DNA from: Dipteris shenzhenensis
Lineage: Eukaryota > Polypodiophyta > Polypodiopsida > Gleicheniales
Strand: one strand, 5' to 3'
DNA: 64,000 nt
Assembly: GCA_047967505.1 (NCBI GenBank)
Contig: CM106538.1
Position numbers and translations under genes: made by a program. The notes beneath the pieces are model-generated. The model searched no databases. It saw only the letters and a program-made list of their open reading frames with translations, and was not told the DNA's origin. Within the stretch, counting starts at the first letter, position 1, and each line of letters begins with the position of its first letter. Positions 11,470 to 22,279 of the stretch are shown here, in pieces.

Positions 11470-12185
11470 TTTCTTGTGTTTGTAAGTGGTGGTTTAAATA
11501 TTAGTTACCTTGATTTTACATATAGCTCCATTGCATTTGACACAATAGATTGCTTGGCTTTGCATTAGAGAACTACATTTTGCATTTCGCTCAGGAGAAA
11601 GAATTGATGCAGAGATGGTAGAAAAAGTAATTTGTTATAGAATGTATTGCATTGCATTTACAAGAAAACATTGTAGCACAAATGCTATTAACGGTAAGCA
11701 GAAAAGAAGCATAACAAAGAGAGCATACCAGATGTCATGCTCATTTGTTGCCATGCGACTTGGTCACATAAGCTTGGACCTAGCCAATCAAAGGGCCAAC
11801 GAATGGCTCTTTTGCATCCTCCTGGTACAATTGCAATGCGCACTCTTTCTCATTATCTCTACTAGCATATTAATTATGATGGCCACATTGTGTAATATGT
11901 AGCAAGTTATGATGATTCATGAAGCTTGTATGTGTCTGGTTCCACACACAATTGAAGAGAGTCATCCAAATGTTCTTCAACCTTATGAACGCGTATTCAA
12001 AATTCCTATCCTTCGGGTGTGTCAGTGATATGTGGATATATACACATACATATCTGGATAGTATTTTACTTTATTTCCGTGTAGATATATTAGTTGCTTA
12101 CATATACCAAGGGTCACCACTTGCTGGGTGCATCTCTTCATATCTGCGCATGAAAGACGTATTGGTGTATGTAGAAATACGATGT
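11470..12185. other. No gene recognised
   Basis: Short frames in all six readings with no family motif and no long tandem structure. A TATATACACATACATA stretch near 12040 is simple sequence. Confidence 0.4.
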
Positions 12186-12189
12186 AGTA

Positions 12190-13160
12190 GAGAGATTGTT
12201 TGATAAGAACGATAGTACAATAACCGAAGAATAGACATAATAGTGTATAATAAAAATTTTGTATCACCAAATAAGATACAACTGATGGTGCTGTCCACCC
12301 ATGCACTCTCTACTAGAGCTTCAATGGCAATCTAGACAGACTTTAGATGGAGAAGGACATGAGGTAGGGGTATTGGCATTCATTGTTGAGGCTTGAGAAG
12401 TGGCCTCCTTATATAGCCCTTCATAGTAGACCGATTCCACCACATTGGAGGGCTGGTGGTGGCACATGCATATTGACTTAGCACATTGCGTGACTAAGTG
12501 AGGACGGTGGCACATGTTTGCTTGAATTTTGCCATCGGCCAAAGACCATAGACCACACGTGTGTAAGCAAATTCACATGCGAATGCTCGCGCACATGCAA
12601 GGGAGGGCACACTGTCGTGGGGGCCTAGACCTCACCGTAGGGGGTGTTGCCCCTAGACTCCCATCGAGAGCGTTACCCTCATGCCCCCGCTAGTGGGGGC
12701 ATTGCCCCTAGACCCCCAAGATTGGGGGGTTGCCTTGAACCCTCGAAGAGTACGGTGTTCCTTCTACCATCTCCTAACCATCAAACGGTCACCATGAGAC
12801 CACATCTAGTGTTAAAAATAGGATCCTACCAATGTCCAGTGCTCAGACCATGGCTTCTCCTCATAATGGGGGCCTTACAAAAGGGCACTATGGAACATTG
12901 GTGGTTACATATGAGAGATGGGCATTGCACATATACCAACAATGAAAGATGTATGATAGTTGTTGTTGTTGTAAGCAATTATCAGAGCATATTCTATTGA
13001 ATGATGATGATGTCTATTCCCTCGAATATTTCTGCTCAAGTATTCCTTATTCTGTTCTTGATAAAATTTTTATCTCATTTTTTGGGAAAATTATATCCTC
13101 TCTCTATTGCAATTCATGTGATGCCCTTACATTTTTAAAAAGATGAAAAAGTCCATCGGC
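12190..13160 (-). repeat. Possible degraded LTR with TATA box and GC-rich block
   Basis: The minus strand has GGGCTATATAAGGAGG at about 12406-12421, a plausible LTR-type promoter. The segment 12610-12760 is GC-rich with repeated phrases (ttgcccctagac, gggggcattgcc). Neither borders nor TSDs could be found, so this is a composition-based call only. Confidence 0.3.
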
Positions 13161-13680
13161 TCAAACCCTTACACTATAAAAAAGATAGGGGTGCACAAGA
13201 TTGGCTCCTTTACCCTAGTTCACAGGCTGGATAATCCCCTTGCTCATGGGGCTTCAAAACCTGAGTGCTAACATTGGGAAATCCTTCGAAAATAAGCCCA
13301 ATAAGGGGGCCCTGTTTGAAAAAATACCATTAATTAGTTTGAGAGGGGTGAAAAGGAAGTGATCGTAACCTAATGTACAATAGAAAATTAACGATCTTTC
13401 TAGATGGAGGTTTAAGCTCCTTTAAGAATCTCAATGTGCCTTCGTCTCCAGCACTTCCGGCTCTGCATATCCATTTTCCACCTCAGCACTGTTGTACCCT
13501 TCACTGTCTCTACACTCGCTGCTTGATTCCACCTACTACAGCTTGCACTTGAGGGCACCATCTAGGGTGAGAGGGCTTCGGGAATGGGGGAGGTGTTGCG
13601 ACCTGCTCGAGACCTTTGCATAGGTAGTAGGTGCCTTGCATAGCCGCTCCTTAGTTTGGAGAGGGAGATTCCACAATATT
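13160..13680. other. No gene recognised
   Basis: No conserved frame. The 3' part (13435-13680) becomes GC-richer and could be decayed 5' sequence of the adjacent UGT pseudogene, but no N-terminal UGT motif is visible. Confidence 0.35.
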
Positions 13681-14095
13681 TGATTGTGGGAATGGAGATC
13701 GTTGTGGGATAGATGGGATTGCGCAGTAACGGTGAGTTTTGGATGCAATGAGGAGCCTGGAATTGCTGCTGCGATTGGAGGAGCAGCAAGGGGAAAAGCC
13801 ACGAGGAGGGGAGGGCAAGGTTTCGTGGCCACCACAAATGCATGTTTTGTCGCACGTAGCATGGGCAGGTTTTTGAAGCACTATGGGTGGAATTCAACGA
13901 TGGATGGGGTGGCGAACGGGGTGCCGATGCTGTGTTGGCCAAGGAGTAGGGATCAGGTACTGGATTGCAAGTTTGTGGTGGAGGAATGGACGAAGGGGAG
14001 GACGGGGTGGTAAGGAGAGAGAAGTCGGTGGTGATGAGGGTGAAGAGGCAGCGGGGGAGTGGTTGTGTGTAGGGCGGGGGTGGCGGAGGGGAGGT
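13680..14095 (+). pseudogene. UDP-glycosyltransferase pseudogene, C-terminal fragment with PSPG box
   Basis: The frame at 13684-14013 includes VSFGC, which resembles the VSFGS strand of plant UGTs. It then has GQGFV and SMGRFLKHYGWNSTMDG, followed by GVPMLCWP, DQ and FVVEEW. Together these follow the PSPG box that binds the UDP-sugar. The expected HCGWNS is HYGWNS, so the cysteine has become tyrosine. Spacing between VSFG and PSPG is too short and the usual WAPQ is unrecognisable. A stop after RTGW and a frame change (VVRRE in the next frame) break the C-terminus. The N-terminal acceptor domain is absent. Family 1 UGTs glycosylate small molecules in the cytosol; this copy is dead. Confidence 0.75.
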
Positions 14096-14099
14096 TTAA

Positions 14100-14791
14100 T
14101 TAACTTAGAGGTTTTAATTAAATGTAGATTAATTTAACATTAGGGGGCTTAGCTTAGATTAATGTTTTAATTAAATCACCATTCAAATTTTTAGGTTAAA
14201 GATCTAAAGTTTGAAACTTTTGTTAACCAAATCAAATTGTGAATTTCAAGATGACAAAATTACAAACCTAGTGCAACAAATCCCGTGCAAATCCGATGTT
14301 TAGTTTAGGAGATATAGAATTTAGGAATTTAGGAGAGCCATTCGGAGCGCGGGGTTTTCGAACGTGTTAAGTGAATGGTGAAGGAATTTTCAACCAAAAC
14401 ATTGCGTGAGCACAAAAAGAGCAGAGGCCAAACACTTCGCGTAGAAATAATTTGGCTCAAATCGCAGCAGCTGTTTGTAAACTTGCACGAAGGAGCGATT
14501 TTGTGCAAAAATTCGCAGGATTCATTGCTCGAACGCTTCAGTGTTGTGGAACACGGAGAAGCTTCAGAGAGGTGGAACAGAAAGAAAGGCTGCGACGCAA
14601 AATATTGCGTCTCATTTTGTGTTTTCTCCCGCTAGGTCGCATTGAATGTTTCCTCCGATAAAGAGATGTTAGCTATGAAATTCGGCAAAAACACCTTAGA
14701 CTTTGATTGCTGATCAAGGCTTTCCTTTTTGAGACTGATTCTGAAGTGATTTCGAAGCTTCCAGCAGGTCTATTGATCCCATCTTATTGCG
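14100..14791 (+). promoter_or_regulatory. Presumed promoter and 5' leader of the split host gene
   Basis: This non-repetitive stretch lies between the UGT pseudogene and the first ATG of the host gene. AT-rich sequence (14100-14330) gives way to mixed sequence. No clear TATA box or transcription start could be fixed. An in-frame TGA at 14774-14776 shows the coding frame does not extend upstream of 14792. Confidence 0.4.
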
Positions 14792-15766
14792 ATGGAGACC
14801 ACTTCTTCTCTTGCGGAACATTTGCGAATTGTTGAAGTAGTTTTTACTTCCGCCTGTGGCGAATTTTCTTTGCGGAGTCCTTCAGAACCTGAGGCGGAGT
14901 CCTTGGTCGCCGCAGCCGCAGCCGCAGCCTCTTGCCTTTTGAAAGTATCGGAATTGATTGCAAACAAATTTCTCAACGAGCCTTTAGCTGACCATTTGGA
15001 AGCCGAGGGTAACATAGTGACTCAGGCATTGGATTTGGAAACGAATAACCTTGCAGAATCGACAGGTTTTACTCCCAGCTCTCAAGACTCGACGGAACGA
15101 TTTCAAAACTTTCCACAGGATGCAATGTGTGATGATAAGAACGAGATTGGAAATTTGAAGGATTTTCCAGAAACAATTGAGAAAAACGAGAGCTACCAGC
15201 TTTTCGCTGAAGATGTTAAGATGAGAGGCATTGCCTTGTTCCCAGAAAAGCTTCGAAGCAGTAAAGAAACCGCAGCAAAATCGGAGGACTGCTACAAAGA
15301 TTGGATCGAATGTTGTGAGACACTTTGTGGGGCAGCATTCTACAAGCGGTTCGGAGCCGAGATCGCCGACCATTTGAGCCGTACAGCGCCCGATCAGTCC
15401 GCTTACTGGTTGGAATGTTTGAAAAGTGTTGGTATGACTATCCAACTTGCCCGACCTTGCAGGAGAAGGCTTAAAAGATCACAGGAAGAGCTTGTTAAAG
15501 AAACTACAGGAGCACAGGATGCCTTTCTAGAAGAAGAGGCATCAGAAGCGTCCTTAAGATGGATGTGGCCGGAGCTAAAGGGCCCTGGAGGTCTTATGTG
15601 TAAGCGGTGGCGTACACGTCTAGCAGCTGCAGAGTTATCTGCTGTCTTCTATGATAACGATTCTTCGAAGGCCATGGATGGCTCTGATGAGTGCCTTGTG
15701 GGAATGTACCGAGAGCTACTTGATCAACTCGTCTCAAATCTGGCTCTTTCAGATCCACAGTGGCTG
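14792..15766 (+). CDS. Unidentified helical (HEAT/ARM-like) protein, exon 1
   Basis: The frame opens at ATG 14792, 15 bp after an in-frame TGA, and runs 325 codons to SDPQWL, where CTG|GTATGA gives a splice donor (GT at 15767); without splicing it stops two codons later. The sequence is mixed, acidic and helix-prone. It has an alanine run near residues 40-47 coded by GCCGCA repeats, several amphipathic segments (SCLLKVSELIANKFL, CGAAFYKRFGAEIADHLS) and no signal peptide or membrane span. Codon use is ordinary and unlike the decayed elements around it. It joins exon 2 in phase 0. I do not recognise the family; an alpha-solenoid of about 800 residues or more is an inference from helix content. 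A scaffold or adaptor role is possible, but nothing here shows it. Confidence 0.8.
14912..14937 (+). repeat. GCCGCA repeat coding polyalanine in exon 1
   Basis: A short run of GCCGCA hexamers encodes seven consecutive alanines in the predicted protein. Such runs vary in length between alleles. Confidence 0.8.
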
Positions 15767-15818
15767 GTATGAGAGCGGTTGCTTTTAGTCTCCCAGTTGT
15801 AAACTGAATTCTGAACGA

Positions 15819-15967
15819 TGGCCAGGCTTTGTACTTTTAGGATTCTAGTAAATAGCATAAAAACGCACTGTGTGCTTCCAAATTATTAGCGAAGGTGGCC
15901 AGGCTTTGTACTTTTGGGCTTCAAGTAAATAGCATAAAAGCGAACTGTGTACTTCCGAATTATTAGC
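15819..15967 (+). repeat. Diverged 77-bp tandem duplication
   Basis: Two units starting tggccaggctttgtactttt (15819 and 15896) are about 90% alike and end aattattagc. They lie 52 bp inside the intron after the exon 1 donor. The function is unknown. Confidence 0.85.
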
Positions 15968-16136
15968 CAAATTTTTTCTTCTACTTCAATGAATGTCTTT
16001 GTAAAGTGGTTTTGTTCTTTTTTATAGTTATACACATTATTGCTGACCGGGTTGGCTCCTTAAACATAACAAGGATCTGCTGTTGACAGGCTGCCACATG
16101 GGCAGCTCTTTGTTCAGCCCTAGTGGCAGCCCTTTC

Positions 16137-16253
16137 TGTTGGAATTATAGGGTCAATGCCTCACCTGTAAGCCCCCAAATGTGAGGAGAGCTCAGGGGCT
16201 TGACACCTACATAGGATTGTGGGTAGACGGATCAGTCAGCTCATATTCCAACA
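16137..16253. repeat. 117-bp segment with 9-bp inverted ends, LTR-related
   Basis: It begins TGTTGGAAT and ends ATTCCAACA, perfect inverted termini. An internal phrase (ctgtaagcccccaaatg.gaggagagc) is shared with the LTRs at 23323-24450 and 29449-30278, so it is probably a deleted solo LTR. No target duplication flanks it. Confidence 0.55.
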
Positions 16254-18195
16254 CGTATACAATAAATATTCAATGTTTTTGGTCTGCATATTAGTTCTTC
16301 CCTCTAGTATGAGGAAGTGAATTTGAAGTCCAGGCAATTGCTAAGAGCACATAGCTTTTATGGATCTCTAAAATTTCCTCACATCAGAACTCCAATGCCT
16401 ACTTTTTCTTTTTCATGACATTTCCGTACTTTTTTGAGTTTTCACAACATTTCCGAATGTTGCATTTAGGGACATTTGTTCAACAAACGCATTGTGAAAT
16501 GCCATCTCTTTAAACATTGATGTGCAATCAATGCATACTTGAACTCAATGCAAGATGCTTTTTCTGCTTAGTCATAGGCAAGTTTGTTTTTGTTCAGGCT
16601 TCAGATGCAAGGCTTTCATTTATATATTGCAGCTTGCTAAATATAATTATGAACATTAAGGAACATCATGGACATTGCTACAGGTTTAACATCATGGACA
16701 CAACTACAGACATGCTTCAATGGCAGACAAAGGGTCATGACCCTACAAGGGCAAGCTAACCTCAGAAACTCGGCCTCCAGTCTGGATCGCAGGCTGCAAA
16801 AGCCTGCATGAAGCCGGAATCACTAGTATCGCTTTTGGCCGTATGGCAGTGGATCCGTTCCCGGGCCTTGTACACCCCGCCCATCACATTATGAGAGCTG
16901 TGGCCATGCCCGAAGTCTGAGATACTGTAAGGAGTAGAGCCAAAAAAGCCAGACATTAGCACATAGATTGGATTAAGTCTAGTGGTCCATACTTGAATAT
17001 ATACACGCAATCAAGTGAAAGTTGATCTCGAGAGTACAAACAAGGGGGTTTTGTTGCTGACACCTAGTACTTTTTCCAAGAGTTTGTACTTTGCAGTCCA
17101 CATACAACAAGAGTTGTGAGTTATGACTTCATTTCAATCAAGTCTCATCCACATTATCCTCATCTATGACAGACTGAATCCTCTCCGTCCCCACGTCTTC
17201 CTCTTGTTGTAGCAGTCTGCATTGCTTTCCCTGATAAAATTCATGGTGGCAGTGAGAGGAAAACGACCTCAAGGTGGGTGTAGAAGAAGCAACATGACTC
17301 AAAGGATGAAGAGTAAAGATCACAACATGAGCATGTTCATCCAAAAATCTTCTCCCTAGTGTTGTTAAACATGCTAAGATGTCGTTAGACACGCTTTAGA
17401 CACAATCTTGTTACATCTCTTAAAAACAAGATGCTTAAGACACACCCGTTTTTTAATATATAATTCAAAAATATATACAAGTAGACTAATATACAGATTT
17501 GGTTACAAGCATAGCCATAGCGAAAAGCAGCCATATGTTAGTAATTACATCGAATCTAAAGATTTAGCACATGTCACGTAGTGAACTTATAGCTTTAGAG
17601 TCTAAGCAATTAGTGCACATTTTTTTTTTCTTTTTTTCTAGAGAAAAGAACTTCCTACTGATGCTTGAAAAAACAACCATTCAAATCGTCAGAGAACCCA
17701 GCTCACCGCCTAGGGAGTCTCTAAAACATGGACCAACAACGAGGGTGGGGGGAACTATACAACCAGTGAATGCCTCGCTTTGTGAATATATAGAAGGCAC
17801 CTGCAGGCCAAGCCTTGCAGAAATGTGCTCGCCTATTGGTCATCTTAGAGAGCCCATCGTCCCTCGCTCACATATGCTGCACAAGGTGTAGATGTCTTGT
17901 TAGGACCTGCTGCCTGTCCATCACCAAACGACAACGGGCTACCCAAATGTTTCAAGCAATGATGCTGGACACCATCTCCCAAATACTGTCCTCTGGTGAG
18001 GATGCGGGCTGCTGGTGGCAGGAAGGGGGAGTATCATCGTGTAACTTGATCCAAAAGGTCCTCTATCCATGGATCTTGTAGCTTGGTGAAATCATGTCCA
18101 ATAAAAAAGGCACGACCCCCCTCTGACGACCAGGGTGCCATGCTCCAGGTGAAGTCCACTACATCATTTGCGTCTTAGCCACGATCTTAAGGGCT
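16254..18195. other. Unassigned intron DNA, possibly C-terminal hAT relic
   Basis: No clear frame. By position it lies downstream of the minus-strand DUF659 segment, so the C-terminal part of the hAT transposase would be expected here. A weak minus-strand stretch near 17900-18050 could be part of it. I found no hAT dimerisation motif. Confidence 0.3.
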
Positions 18196-18200
18196 TCGTA

Positions 18201-18482
18201 TCAGGAGTATGCAATGATACCCTGAATAGAGCGGCTCCTAGTATCACTCCATCCATCTCCCATCAATGTGACACCACATTTCACCCATATGTCTTTGATT
18301 GGAGTCAAAGCTTGCACGATAGCGGTCTTCTTTGTTGCCAAAATTGTGGTGCGCAGGGCCTCACATGAGGGAGGAGTGTAAGATGGTCCAAAGGATGCAA
18401 TCTCCTTTACCATATCAATGAAGTAAGGATTGCAGGCCTTTGCCGTGGGCACATTTGCTCCATAAAAGAATCGGCCCATTGC
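18201..18482 (-). pseudogene. hAT transposase DUF659 domain
   Basis: The minus frame has GRFFYGANVP, NPYFIDMV, FGPSYTPPS and GVTLMGDGWSDTRSRS. The GW-D motif is a hallmark of the DUF659 part of hAT-like transposases and includes a catalytic-region aspartate. The frame ends in a stop after IIAYS. Confidence 0.85.
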
Positions 18483-18487
18483 AGGAT
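18483..18487. repeat. Near-perfect target duplication of the nested gypsy
   Basis: aggat before the left LTR and agcat after the right LTR (21181-21185) differ at one base, consistent with an aged 5-bp duplication. Confidence 0.7.
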
Positions 18488-19010
18488 TGTCATGTGCACG
18501 GATTGGTATCTGACGTGTATTGGGTACACAAGACTAGCTCAGGTAGCCTGGGGAGGCTTAGGGCTAGGCAAGCTTGATTCTCCGGTTGAGTGGCAAGGGT
18601 ACGAACCAGTTAGAGGTCTTTGCTATTTTTGGCGCTCGGGGCCCGAGTCTATGTAAGGGGCCTAGAGGTTCAGTTCTCAGGGAGCGAGCAAGTCTCGTTC
18701 CCAGGTGCTAGGTCTGATCTTGGATTGAGTCGCGGACACGCGCCTACTTCATAGCGTAGCCCAAGGCCCAACAGTAGATCCTAGGCTTCACAGTGCCACC
18801 TGGTGGTATGGGACACCAGGTTGGTTAGGAACTGGTTTGGAGTTCGTGTTGTAGCTCAGCTCGTGGATCGGAGGGGACATCTCCTGATTCAGGATCGCAT
18901 CTCGTAGATGTCATGGTTGGGTGGTGAGCAACTTACTCAGATTCCTCACGTTTGGTGTGTTCTTGTGTTTTTTTGCAGACCAGAGGTTTCATAGTGCTGG
19001 GGACGTGTCA
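18488..19010 (+). repeat. 5' LTR of the nested gypsy
   Basis: 523 bp. It shares with its partner a TATA-like stretch (tctatgtaagggg here, tctatataagggg in the 3' LTR). A six-base indel near the gagcaagtctcg phrase and scattered substitutions separate the pair. Confidence 0.92.
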
Positions 19011-19012
19011 GT

Positions 19013-19025
19013 TGGTATCAGAGCC
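19013..19025 (+). other. Primer binding site of the nested gypsy
   Basis: TGGTATCAGAGCC begins two bases after the LTR end and is complementary to the 3' end of initiator tRNA-Met. Confidence 0.92.
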
Positions 19026-19299
19026 AACTCATGAGGTAGGAATCTCTGCTATGAGAAATTTGGACGAAATTTTCTCCAAGTATGCCTCAATTTCGAAATT
19101 CATGTTCTTGCCCTGCAAGTGCTTGATTGGTTCATCGTTAAGGGTTGTGGTTTTGAATTGGGAAAGAAGGAAGGAGAAAGAGAGAGTGGGTGAATTCCAT
19201 GTTGATGTGAGGGGCTAAGTGAGAGAGAGTGCGAGGTGTAGCTTGGAGAGAGCGGAGAGGATTGTAGGAGTGACGTGAGAGGAGCCGCTAGGCAAGCGA

Positions 19300-19500
19300 G
19301 GGCTGAGGCTTGCAAGACATGCAAGAAATGTTACAGTTTGCCAAGGAGTCTATTAGAAGTGCACAAGATCGGGACAGATTTTATGCTAATAGACATCGCT
19401 CACCTAGAGAGTTCTCTGAAGGAACGGCGGTATATTTGCGTATTCCCAAGGAATCCAAGAGCCTCCCCCATATCTGTTTTAAGCAATCAGGGTCCTTGGA
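19300..19500 (+). pseudogene. Gypsy integrase C-terminal segment
   Basis: The frame at 19310-19519 reads MQEMLQFAKESIRSAQDR then FYANRHRSPREFSEG and VYLRIP. This is the region after the integrase core that leads into the GPF/Y module in plant chromoviruses. It is cut after about 60 codons by the Tnp2-like sequence. Confidence 0.85.
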
Positions 19501-19510
19501 GTGGCTAGGT

Positions 19511-20325
19511 CATGGCTAAGGGTTGGGGCACACTACACATCTCCACCACAAATTAATGCCACATGTGAAATTCATAACAAGTATAATGTGAAGAACATGG
19601 ACATGTATCTTGCTCCATTGGTGAATGATCTTTAAGCTTTGTGTCATGGCATTCATTTTTATGATATCTCATGACCCATTGGCATAAGAGACCTAATATT
19701 ACAATGGATTTTAATGTGGACTGTGCATAACATCACAGGCTACATGATTGTGCTAGTCTATTAGTCCAAGGACATTATGTTTGTCCATTTTATGGAGAAA
19801 TCTTGGAGAGTCACCACTACGTGCCTCTTGGAAAATTGGTGTATGAAAGCCATCACAAGTATCTTCCAAAGGATCATCCCTACCACACCGATGCTTATTT
19901 TGGGGGCTTGATATGAGAGAATCACCTCTAATGATTAAGGGATTGGTTGGTGGAATGGCATGGTCCTAAGACTCCAATACCTCTACATGGCATGGAAAGG
20001 CTGTCTATTTTCTACAACCTTCCTTATTGGAAACATTTAAAGGTCACTATCTTTTGGATCCTATGCACATATTTAAAAATGTTTGTAAAAGCCTATGGAA
20101 GGATAGGGTAGGTGATAAAGACAACTGGAAGTAGCAAGACTCACTTGAGGAACAAGGGGATAAAGAGGAGAATTTTGCAAATAGAGGTAAATGGGAAGGT
20201 TATGGGTTTTTATTCCAATGGAAGATAGAAAAACATTGGAATAAATTAAAAGGAAATTACTATGAATTTATGAAAAACTAGGTAGGCGAAAAATAAGGAA
20301 AATAAAAAATTGAAGATAAGAAATA
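19511..20325 (+). pseudogene. Tnp2-like (CACTA-type) transposase relic
   Basis: With many stops, the plus strand gives phrases of the plant Tnp2/En-Spm transposase: MYLAPLVNDL, LILQWILMWTVHNITGYM, a tract like 'KYLPKDHPYHTDAYFGG' and DPMHIFKNVCKSLWKDR. The order agrees with that family. A CACTACA at 19531-19537 could be a terminal motif but no partner was found. It separates the gypsy integrase tail from the chromodomain part, so it entered after the gypsy did. Confidence 0.6.
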
Positions 20326-20329
20326 AGGA

Positions 20330-20660
20330 CCAGTTGCATATAAACTAGAATTGCCTCCTGATGTTAAAGTATATCCAGTATTTCATGTCAGTAGACTGAA
20401 AAAGTTATTGGGTGCGGATGATCAACTTGTTTCTCCTCAAGAAATAGTAGAAGTTACAGATTTGACTTTTATTCCACACGAACCCGAGTGTATTCTTGAA
20501 TTTCATGAAAGGCAGATTCGTAATAGAACTATCATGGAATACAAGATCAAGTGGAAGGATCGTGTTGAGGAGGATGCAACATGGGAGACATTACAGAACC
20601 TCCAGAGGACATTCCCGGGTTTACGTGAGTTCTTGGAGGAGGGGAAGTATGTCATGTGCA
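20330..20660 (+). pseudogene. Gypsy GPF/Y end and chromodomain
   Basis: The frame reads LPPDVKVYPVFHVSRLKKLLG, then HEPECILEFHERQIRN and EYKIKWKDR, ending EEDATWETLQNLQRTFP. This is the chromodomain pattern of chromoviruses (aromatic residues with W-x-E/D-ATWE), which directs integration to chromatin marks. It runs directly into the 3' LTR. Confidence 0.9.
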
Positions 20661-21180
20661 CGGATTGGTATTTGACGTGTACTGGGTGCACAAGACTAGC
20701 TTAGGTAACCTGGGGAGGCTTAGGGCTAGGCAGGCTTGATTCTCGGGTTGAGTGGCAAGGGTACGAACCAGTTAGAGGTCTTCGCTATTTTTGGTGCTTG
20801 GGGCCCGAGTCTATATAAGGGGCCTAGAGGTTCAGTTCTTAGGGAGCCGATGGGAGCAAGTCTCGTTCCCAGGTGCTAGGTCTGATCCTGGATTGAGTCG
20901 CGGACGTGCTCCTGCTTCATAGCGTAGCCCAAGGCCTAGCAGTAGATCCCATGGTTCATAGCGCCACCTGGTGGTATGGGACACCAGGCTAGTTAGGATG
21001 TGGTTGGGAGTTCGTGCTAGTAGCTCAGCTCGTGGCTTGGAGGGGACATCTCCTGATTCGGGATCGCGTCCTGTAGATGTCATGGTTGGGTGGTGAGCAG
21101 CCTGCTCAAATTTCTCACGTTTGGTGTGTTCTTGTGCTTGTTTGTAGACCAGAGGTTTCAGGAGTGCTGGGGACGTGTCA
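20650..21180 (+). repeat. 3' LTR of the nested gypsy
   Basis: 531 bp, TGTCATGTGC...GACGTGTCA, with a TATATAAGG box near 20812. No separate polypurine tract is obvious; the preceding bases are gagttcttggaggaggggaag, which is purine-rich and may serve. Confidence 0.92.
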
Positions 21181-21489
21181 AGCATCTACCTGTGCCCTCC
21201 TTCCAGGATGCCATGATGCCACAATGCTAGCCTGCACGACTCTCGGGGTGGGGGCTGATGAAGCGGGAGCATGTGCCTCTGAAGCTGTACTCCCAAAGAA
21301 GGAGCTAGAAATGGAAGCAGCAGGAGAAGGTGCTGCATGTGAGGATGCCCTTGCTCGACCTCGAGGATCAAGAACATTCTGCCGTGCTTCCTCAGCGTCC
21401 AATCTATCTGCAAGTGCTTGAAAACGTGCCATCTCTGAATCTGGAATATTCCCAGGGCAGCAGTTAACGTTTCTCCTCTTTACTCGCAA

Positions 21490-21650
21490 TGATGTCGAAC
21501 TCGGTCTGAGCCTCCAGATTTTTCATCTTGGCAAAATTTGCATCTCAACTTGTGTGCTCCTCCTTTTGACTTGTTGTAGAGGCTTCCAGGCTCCACTTCC
21601 TTCCACCACGGAGATTTGTTGTCTTGGTTGATGCCATGGGGAGGAGCCAT
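21490..21650 (-). pseudogene. hAT transposase BED zinc finger
   Basis: Starting at the ATG complementary to 21648-21650 (MAPPHGINQDNKSPWW), the minus frame has a WW...CKFC...RVRHH pattern typical of a BED finger (C-X2-C with a distal histidine pair). The frame ends at a stop soon after; the next frame continues with GNIPDSEMARFQALADRLD. It is the DNA-binding N-terminus of the hAT transposase. Confidence 0.75.
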
Positions 21651-21839
21651 TGAGAGAAGGGGAACTGATAGAGTGGGCTGATGGCTAAAGGTGGAGAGAG
21701 TGGAGAGAAGGGGGCTGAGAGAGTAGGCTGAAGGGGAGAGAAGAGGGCTGAGCCTTGAGGGAAGGGAGAGGGCTTGAGCCTTGAGGCTTGAGGGAAGGGA
21801 GGGGGCTGAAGCAAGAATAGATTGAGCAAGGAATGAGTA

Positions 21840-22020
21840 GATGGAGGGATGGAGGGAGTAGATGGATGGAGGAGTTGGATGGATGGAGGGAGGGAGGAAG
21901 TAGATGGAAGGATCGAGGGAGGGAGTGGAATGATGGAAGGAGGGAGGGAGGGAGTAGTTGGAGAGCTGCTGGATGGAGGAGTCGGGCTGCTGAAGGAGGG
22001 AGAGAGCAAGTGGAGGGCTG
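21840..22020. repeat. GGAT/GGAG-rich low-complexity block
   Basis: Short units (gatggagg, gagggagg) are repeated irregularly for about 180 bp. The minus frame becomes a serine/proline repeat upstream of the BED finger, so the 257-codon frame across it is probably not all coding. Confidence 0.85.
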
Positions 22021-22279
22021 CAGGTCGAAATGGCGGAAAAAAGGCGGCTGCCGCTCCGGAAACAGGGTTGAGGAGGAAACCCTAAACCCGGCGTTAACCC
22101 TAAACCTGAAACTCCGGGTTTAGGTCCGGAACAGCTTTCGAAACGGGTTCTGGGTGCCCCGAAACGGGGCTCTCTGGAAACACCCTGGCTGGAACGTTCC
22201 AGACAGATTCCGGGGGGTTCTAGGGTTCCCTTTTCTTTGAAATGGGGTTCCACGCGTTCCGGATGGGAGAACGCGTTCC

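Larger units (their letters stand above)
18488..21180 (+). mobile_element. Internally deleted Ty3-gypsy (chromovirus-type) element
   Basis: Plus strand. LTRs 18488-19010 (523 bp) and 20650-21180 (531 bp) start TGTCATGTGCACGG and end GACGTGTCA. A tRNA-Met primer site follows the left LTR. The 1.6-kb interior keeps only the integrase C-terminus and a chromodomain. Gag, protease, RT, RNase H and the integrase core are missing, and a Tnp2-like transposon relic sits between the two remaining parts. The element could move only with proteins from another copy. Confidence 0.92.
18200..22253 (-). mobile_element. hAT DNA transposon relic, split by a gypsy element
   Basis: On the minus strand a BED-type zinc finger (about 21490-21650) and a DUF659 domain (18201-18482) belong to one plant hAT transposase. 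They are separated by a 2.7-kb LTR element inserted at 18488-21180. Removing the insert and one copy of its near-perfect target site (aggat/agcat) leaves the transposase frame continuous across the junction. Terminal inverted repeats and the C-terminal dimerisation domain were not found. The transposase is broken by a frameshift after the finger and is inactive. Confidence 0.8.

Noticed and set aside
19531-19537. CACTACA as a CACTA transposon end
   Set aside because: No matching TAGTG terminus or 3-bp duplication found nearby; the motif is short enough to occur by chance.
21480-22253. 257-codon minus-strand frame as one protein
   Set aside because: Only the last 55 codons show the BED finger; the rest is a serine/proline reading of a GGAT/GGAG low-complexity block.
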